The position numbers were made by a program, and so were the translations under genes. Positions 5,488 through 9,292 of a DNA stretch of 9,292 nt are shown one piece after another. Location: NCBI GenBank assembly GCA_964354485.1, contig CAYGZY010000022.1, positions 1-9,292 of the forward strand, given 5' to 3'. This stretch comes from CAYGXH01 sp964354485. Its GTDB lineage: Bacteria; Bacteroidota; Ignavibacteria; UBA10030; SZUA-254. A model generated the notes under the pieces. The model was not told where the DNA came from. It did not search any database and saw only the letters and a list, made by a program, of their open reading frames with translations. Within the stretch, counting starts at the first letter, position 1; every line of letters starts with the position of its first letter.

Positions 5488-7584
5488 ATGAAAGAGTATA
5501 CTGCTGATACAATCCGAAATGTCGCTTTTATCGGACATGGCGGATCCGGTAAAACGACACTGACGGAAGCTTGCCTGTACTCATCGGGAGGAACGACGCG
5601 TCTTGGAAGAGTTGAAGAAGGGAATACTATCTCAGATTACCACACGGACGAAATTGAAAGACAGATATCAATCAACGCTTCACTCATCCATTACGATTGG
5701 AGAGGGACGAAGATCAACATCTTGGATACACCCGGTTACAATGATTTCACAGGCGACGTGAAAGCCTCGCTGCGTGTTTCTGACACGGCCGTCGTTTTCT
5801 TAAAAGCCGTGGAGGGAGTAGAAGTCGGTACGGAAATCGTCTGGAAGTCGGCGAAAGAACTGAACACCGGCGTCGTAGTGGTTATAAACAAACTTGACAA
5901 TGAAAATTCCGATTTCGATAAAACGCTCCAGAGCGCTATCAATCGTTTTACGCACGACATCATACCGATTCAATTTCCTCTTCAACAGGGTGTGAATTTC
6001 GAATCGATAGTTGATATTCTCAGAATGAAAGTGCTGAAGTACGAGCGTGACGGTAAGGGCAGGTACACTGAGGCAGATATTCCGGCCGAACTGCAGGCAA
6101 AAGCGCAATCGATGAGGGAACAGCTGATTGAGAAGGTCGCTGAAGCAGAGGAAAAACTTCTTGATAAATTTTTCACGAATGGCACACTCACGGAAGCGGA
6201 ATTGAAGGAGGGTTTGCGTATCGGAATCAGGGACAGAAAAGTATTTCCGGTTCTCTGTACTGCAGGTTCGCACAATATCGGAGCGGCCTCCTTCATGGAT
6301 TTTCTGGTTGATTATTGCCCAAGTCCGCTTGATGTCGGTCCTGCGGTAGGAACAATGGCAGGTAATTCGAATGAGGTCAAAGTACCCTGCGATCCGAATG
6401 CTCAACCCGTACTCTTCGTCTTCAAGACGGTTTCGGAGCCGCATGTCGGAGAATTATCGTTCTTCAGAGTCTATTCGGGATCAGTGAGTCCCGGAAATGA
6501 CCTCGTCAACAATACAAACGGTAAGGCAGAGCGCCTCGCTCAGATCTTTGTCATGAATGGCAAGGAGCGGAAAGAAACTGCCAAACTTTTCGCCGGCGAT
6601 ATCGGTGCGGTAGTAAAATTAAAAGATACCCATACCAACAACACACTCAGCAGTAAGTCATTTTCTGTCAAACTTCCGCCTATTCCATTCCCTGAACCGG
6701 TAATCAGTATGGCAATTCTAGCGAAAGCGAAGGGCGATGAGGATAAAATCGCCACAGGTTTGCACGGTCTACATGAAGAAGATCCGACATTCGTAATGAC
6801 CGTTGATCCGGAAGTGCGTCAGACAGTCATAAGCGGCCAAGGTGAGCTCCACCTCGACATCATTATCAAGCGTCTTAAAGCAAAATATGGCGTTGAGGTT
6901 GAAATGATTGAGCCGAAGATTGCGTACCGTGAGACCGTGAAGGGCCGGGCTAACGAAATCGAGTACAAACACAAAAAACAGACGGGAGGCAGAGGGCAGT
7001 TCGGTCACGTCTGGATAAAGCTTGAACCAATGTCACGCGGGAGCGGATTTGAATTTGAGGATGCCATAGTCGGAGGAGTGGTCCCCGGTCGTTTTATCCC
7101 TGCTGTAGAAAAAGGGATCATTGAGGCAATGGTCGGAGGTGTTGTTGCCGGCTATAAAGTCGTGGATGTAAAAGTCACACTCTTCGATGGATCATATCAT
7201 GATGTCGACTCCGACGAACATTCTTTCAAAATTGCCGGACGTATGGCATTCAAAAGAGCTTTTCAGGAAGCGAAACCCATCCTGCTCGAACCGATATACG
7301 AAATTGAAATTACCGTGCCGGAGGAGTACATGGGGGATGTGATGGGCGATATTTCGAGCCGACGGGGGAAAATCCTCGGCATGGATACGGATAGTTCGAA
7401 TCAGGTTATAAGAGCGCTCGTTCCGCTTAAAGAGTTGTTTCGCTATTCAACCACATTACGTTCGATGACGCAGGGGAGGGGAATACACCGGCAAAAGTTC
7501 GATCATTACGAAGAAATGCCCAGGGAAATTACTGATAAAATTATTGCGGAGCACCAGAAACAAAAAGTTGAAGATGAAACCTGA
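5488..7584 (+). CDS. Elongation factor G paralogue (EF-G-like translational GTPase)
   Basis: The 698-residue protein has the full five-domain EF-G layout. G1 is GHGGSGKT (16-23); canonical EF-G has GHVDAGKT. Switch I has DYHTDEIERQISI (50-62) where canonical EF-G has ERGITI, so Ser61 replaces the invariant Thr. G3 is DTPGYNDF (80-87), with Tyr84 in place of the catalytic His. G4 is NKLD (134-137). Domain III has DPTF and SGQGELHLDII. Domain IV has HKKQTGGRGQFGHVWIKLEP. Domain V has EPIYEIEITVPEEYMGDVMG then DISSRRGKI. These changes are features of the EF-G-like paralogue group (FusA2-type) rather than the main fusA product, so a separate canonical fusA probably exists elsewhere. The role may be a specialised ribosomal step or recycling; this is not established. 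AAGGAG (5471-5476) is 11 bases upstream of ATG. An intrinsic terminator follows. Confidence 0.9.
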   Translation: MKEYTADTIRNVAFIGHGGSGKTTLTEACLYSSGGTTRLGRVEEGNTISDYHTDEIERQISINASLIHYDWRGTKINILDTPGYNDFTGDVKASLRVSDTAVVFLKAVEGVEVGTEIVWKSAKELNTGVVVVINKLDNENSDFDKTLQSAINRFTHDIIPIQFPLQQGVNFESIVDILRMKVLKYERDGKGRYTEADIPAELQAKAQSMREQLIEKVAEAEEKLLDKFFTNGTLTEAELKEGLRIGIRDRKVFPVLCTAGSHNIGAASFMDFLVDYCPSPLDVGPAVGTMAGNSNEVKVPCDPNAQPVLFVFKTVSEPHVGELSFFRVYSGSVSPGNDLVNNTNGKAERLAQIFVMNGKERKETAKLFAGDIGAVVKLKDTHTNNTLSSKSFSVKLPPIPFPEPVISMAILAKAKGDEDKIATGLHGLHEEDPTFVMTVDPEVRQTVISGQGELHLDIIIKRLKAKYGVEVEMIEPKIAYRETVKGRANEIEYKHKKQTGGRGQFGHVWIKLEPMSRGSGFEFEDAIVGGVVPGRFIPAVEKGIIEAMVGGVVAGYKVVDVKVTLFDGSYHDVDSDEHSFKIAGRMAFKRAFQEAKPILLEPIYEIEITVPEEYMGDVMGDISSRRGKILGMDTDSSNQVIRALVPLKELFRYSTTLRSMTQGRGIHRQKFDHYEEMPREITDKIIAEHQKQKVEDET

Positions 7585-7612
7585 GAGCATCACTTTGGAC
7601 GCGATAAAGCGT

Positions 7613-7652
7613 ACCGAAATATTCTGGGCGTTACGGAATGTTTCGGTTTTTT
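7613..7652 (+). terminator. Intrinsic terminator after the EF-G-like gene
   Basis: ACCGAAATATTC (7613-7624) pairs with GAATGTTTCGGT (7636-7647) over 12 bp with one G-U pair and an 11-base loop. Six T residues (7647-7652) follow, then ATTT. This ends the EF-G-like transcript 35 bases before the HIT gene. Confidence 0.92.
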
Positions 7653-7686
7653 ATTTCACTTGTGTGAAAACAATATAGCCTGACAT

Positions 7687-8169
7687 ATGGAACAACTCCA
7701 TTCGCCGTGGCGATCCAAGTACATCGCCTCATTTTACGATAAAAATAAGGATGATTGCATCTTCTGCACCGCAGGAACCAGCGCAGACGATGAACAGCAT
7801 CTTGTCATAACCCGCGGAAAACTGACTTTCTCCATCATGAACATTTATCCGTACAACAGCGGACATCTCATGATCGTGCCGTACAGGCATGTTCCCTCGC
7901 TGACGGATCTCACCGATGATGAATCCCTGGAAGTCATGGTTCATTTGCGCAAGATGATTTCCGCTCTCCAGAAGATTTCACACCCCGATGGTTTCAATAT
8001 TGGGTCCAATATCGGCCGGAGTGCGGGGGCCGGCATCGACCAGCATGTCCATTTCCACCTCGTACCCCGCTGGCAGGGAGACACCAATTTCATGCCCATT
8101 CTTTCTGATACAAAAATGATATCGGAAGACATTAAGGATTTATGGCGAAAATTAAGGGAAAATCTGTAA
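7687..8169 (+). CDS. HIT-family Ap4A-type nucleotide hydrolase/phosphorylase
   Basis: This 160-residue cytoplasmic protein belongs to the histidine-triad superfamily, which cleaves dinucleoside polyphosphates or nucleotide conjugates through a His-nucleotide intermediate. CIFC (Cys24, Cys27) is a probable zinc pair. NIYPYNSGHLMIVPYRHV (52-69) is the conserved nucleotide-binding strand region. GFNIGSNIGRSAGAGIDQHV (102-121) leads into the triad HVHFH (His120, His122, His124), with LVPRWQGDTNFMPIL (125-139) after it. The R/GRSAG and VPRW.GD.NFMP patterns match the branch that includes the Ap4A phosphorylase of Mycobacterium tuberculosis, rather than HinT. The length fits that branch. There is no good Shine-Dalgarno before ATG 7687 and no clear promoter in the 35 bases after the upstream terminator. 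Whether it acts as phosphorylase or hydrolase cannot be told from sequence. Confidence 0.9.
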   Translation: MEQLHSPWRSKYIASFYDKNKDDCIFCTAGTSADDEQHLVITRGKLTFSIMNIYPYNSGHLMIVPYRHVPSLTDLTDDESLEVMVHLRKMISALQKISHPDGFNIGSNIGRSAGAGIDQHVHFHLVPRWQGDTNFMPILSDTKMISEDIKDLWRKLRENL

Positions 8170-8171
8170 TA

Positions 8172-8257
8172 TTCTCCATATAACAACCTTCACCGGGAAT
8201 TCGACCGGCTGTCTGGTAATTCCGCTCAAAGTACGATAATCGACAGCGGTTGGAGAA
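8172..8257. repeat. Multi-arm palindromic element downstream of the HIT gene
   Basis: TTCTCCA (8172-8178) pairs perfectly with TGGAGAA (8251-8257). Inside, GGAATT (8196-8201) and ACCGG (8204-8208) pair with CTGGT (8213-8217) and AATTCC (8218-8223), giving an 11-bp arm with a two-base bulge and a CTGT loop. A second arm, CCGCT (8222-8226) with AGCGG (8245-8249), holds the palindrome CGAT-A-ATCG (8234-8242). The two arms share two bases. No U-tract follows. It could form the 3' end of the HIT transcript or be an intergenic palindromic repeat. Confidence 0.45.
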
Positions 8258-8282
8258 ATCTTAATATTCAGTGCATTATACC

Positions 8283-8311
8283 TTGACTTTTTAGTTTTTA
8301 TCGGTTATAAT
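8283..8311 (+). promoter_or_regulatory. Consensus sigma-70 promoter upstream of the S8-like peptidase gene
   Basis: TTGACT (8283-8288) and TATAAT (8306-8311) are separated by exactly 17 bases, identical in hexamers and spacing to the promoter at 1051-1079. Transcription would start near 8318, over 300 bases before the next start codon, which implies a long leader or a separate small RNA. Confidence 0.72.
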
Positions 8312-8317
8312 TATACA

Positions 8318-8604
8318 ATAATGTACTTTTGATTGGTAATGTGGCCACGACAGCTTGTTTCGCTGTTTCGGTTTTCACATGATCCGGATGCTGATGTTCT
8401 GAACGCCGGATGCTAGAAATAAAGTACGTCTAATGAGTGAAACAGCTCACGCTGTCTGATTACCTTTCCAAAACATCAATCACCAGAATCACATTTTCAC
8501 TTGCATGAGCAAGTAATCACAGCTTCATTAATGAAGAGCATGCGCCGGGAAACTTCTTTTTATAGCGACGCTTTTATACCTGATTGCAATATTTATTCAT
8601 CTTA
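8318..8604 (+). ncRNA. Candidate structured leader or small RNA before the peptidase gene
   Basis: No protein is supported here, but hairpins are dense. Hairpin 1: ATGTG (8339-8343) with CACAT (8376-8380), enclosing ACAGC (8350-8354) with GCTGT (8362-8366). Hairpin 2: TAAT (8431-8434) with ATTA (8459-8462), plus a second ACAGC (8442-8446) with GCTGT (8451-8455) around a four-base loop. Hairpin 3: ACTTGC (8499-8504), loop ATGA, GCAAGT (8509-8514). The perfect palindrome CTTCATTAATGAAG spans 8523-8536. A direct repeat CCGGATGCT occurs at 8384-8392 and 8406-8414. No known riboswitch class was recognised. The start is the inferred transcription start; the 3' boundary is unknown. Confidence 0.4.
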
Positions 8605-8621
8605 TCACGAAAGGGGCGTGA
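8605..8621 (+). promoter_or_regulatory. Hairpin presenting the Shine-Dalgarno of the peptidase gene
   Basis: TCACG (8605-8609) and CGTGA (8617-8621) are perfect complements. The seven-base loop AAAGGGG (8610-8616) is the Shine-Dalgarno, with 9 bases between it and the ATG at 8626. A loop-exposed ribosome site next to the start could tune translation. A competing ATG at 8622 opens a different frame and is not preferred. Confidence 0.45.
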
Positions 8622-8625
8622 ATGT

Positions 8626-9292
8626 ATGAAAAACAAACTGGTTCTCTCTTTTCTGTTTCTTCTCATGTCTGTTCTGCTATTGACCGTATCAAGAGTTAAT
8701 CCTCAGTCCGGTCAGTCTCCATCTCCGCTCAATAAAATCAATTACCTGGTCATCCAGACTATTGAAAAATTGAAGGTGGATGGGATTACGGCAAAAAACG
8801 CTTCGACTATGAATGTCGCAGAGAAATATAATTCCGCGGTCAGTCGTTTCGATCCTGCAGGAAGATTAGGAATTTACCTCCACGCTGAGAATATCACTCC
8901 TGACTTTATTTCGAAACTACAAGAGCTTGGCGGCGATGTGGTTCTTAATCTCGAACAAATCGGTCTTGTAGCTGTCTACATGCCGATCGATAAAATTGAG
9001 AGTACGGCAGGCCTGGCCGAGGTTCTCATGGTCCGACCGATCACAGGAGGCGGAATTAATTCGGGTTCCGTCACGACCGAGGGTGATAGCGTGCATAAAG
9101 CTGATGTGGTTCGGACTAACCTGAACGTAACAGGCGACAGCATAAATGTCGGTGTGATTTCGGATGGTTGTGCAAGTTGGGCGAATTCACAAGCCGCCGG
9201 CGATCTTCCCGCAGGTTATGGCGCCGGTAATTATACTTTTAACAACGGTAATAAAATCGGTGCCGGTGACGAGGGTACGGCGATGCTCGAAA
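8626..9292 (+). CDS. Secreted S8-like (subtilase-related) peptidase, N-terminal part (partial)
   Basis: The frame stays open to the window edge (222 codons). Residues 1-22 are a signal peptide, MKNKLVLSFLFLLMSVLLLT followed by VS. Residues about 35-140 look like a propeptide: GIYLHAENITPDFISKLQEL, then GGDVVLNLEQIGLVAVYMPI and a segment ending VLMVRPI. TTEGDSVHKADVVRTNLNVT (150-169) leads to the first catalytic block, SINVGVISDG (172-181), with Asp180 at the subtilisin catalytic Asp position. DEGTAML (215-221) lies where subtilases have the His block HGTHVA, so Glu216 replaces His. I recall a family of exported S8-like proteins in Bacteroidota and Planctomycetota with this D.EG.AML pattern; the Ser block is beyond the window. 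It probably follows the Sec route. The other end, possibly with a sorting domain, is not visible. Confidence 0.8.
   Translation, partial: MKNKLVLSFLFLLMSVLLLTVSRVNPQSGQSPSPLNKINYLVIQTIEKLKVDGITAKNASTMNVAEKYNSAVSRFDPAGRLGIYLHAENITPDFISKLQELGGDVVLNLEQIGLVAVYMPIDKIESTAGLAEVLMVRPITGGGINSGSVTTEGDSVHKADVVRTNLNVTGDSINVGVISDGCASWANSQAAGDLPAGYGAGNYTFNNGNKIGAGDEGTAMLE

Noticed and set aside
4921..5538. A 205-codon antisense frame
   Set aside because: It lies opposite the DUF948-like gene and the EF-G start, and its composition is that of a shadow frame with no motif.
5800..6444. A 214-codon antisense frame
   Set aside because: It is entirely opposite the EF-G-like gene, which has strong family motifs over the same bases.
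8622..8640. ATG at 8622 as the peptidase start
   Set aside because: It opens a different frame; the frame from 8626 has the signal peptide and stays open to the window edge.
1..9292. CRISPR array, tRNA, rRNA, transposase or phage gene
   Set aside because: No repeat-spacer pattern, tRNA-like cloverleaf, rRNA segment or mobile-element protein motif was seen on either strand.

Overview
The window is an ordinary-looking bacterial chromosome segment with moderate GC. It is densely coding, and every gene I can support lies on the + strand. Most starts have a recognisable Shine-Dalgarno. Three upstream regions carry textbook sigma-70 hexamers with 17-base spacers: TTGACT/TATAAT twice and TTGATT/TAATAT once. 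The gene content suggests a member of the FCB group (Bacteroidota/Chlorobiota/Ignavibacteriota relatives): a secreted S8-like peptidase, an EF-G paralogue, an HU protein followed by a very basic mini-protein, and an Ap4A-type HIT protein. The clear Shine-Dalgarno and sigma-70 signals argue against Bacteroidia proper. This placement is an inference and I hold it loosely.

Layout. Bases 2-163 are the 3' end of a thioredoxin reductase gene. A 308-base gap with a nested inverted repeat leads to an Hsp20 small heat shock protein gene (472-951). This gene is closed by a strong intrinsic terminator, followed almost at once by a strong promoter for a second unit: SppA signal peptide peptidase (1110-2021), a TTG-started HU-type DNA-binding protein (2079-2387) and a 31-residue, extremely basic protein (2432-2527). 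The last resembles the AURKAIP1/COX24 (bS22/mS38-like) ribosomal family and is easy to miss. A hairpin-rich spacer follows, then an exported 5'-nucleotidase/UshA-type phosphoesterase (2651-4165).

After a 356-base gap ending in a good promoter comes a two-gene envelope/stress unit: a YtxH-domain protein (4522-4917) and a DUF948-like single-pass membrane protein (4948-5334). It resembles the ytxG/ytxH pairing in Bacillus. Next is an EF-G paralogue (5488-7584) with an altered GTPase centre, closed by an intrinsic terminator. A HIT-family Ap4A-type nucleotide hydrolase or phosphorylase follows (7687-8169). A 456-base non-coding stretch then holds a multi-arm palindromic element, a consensus promoter and a leader of about 300 bases rich in hairpins. 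It leads into the 5' part of a secreted S8-like peptidase gene (from 8626) that runs off the window.

Most genes are housekeeping or stress functions (thiol redox, chaperone, membrane proteolysis, nucleoid, ribosome, translation). I see no mobile element, CRISPR array, tRNA or rRNA, and no clear evidence of a new multi-gene system. The items most worth a second look are the mini ribosomal-type protein, the structured leader before the peptidase gene, the unusual catalytic positions in the peptidase and EF-G paralogue, and the inverted repeats before hsp20.
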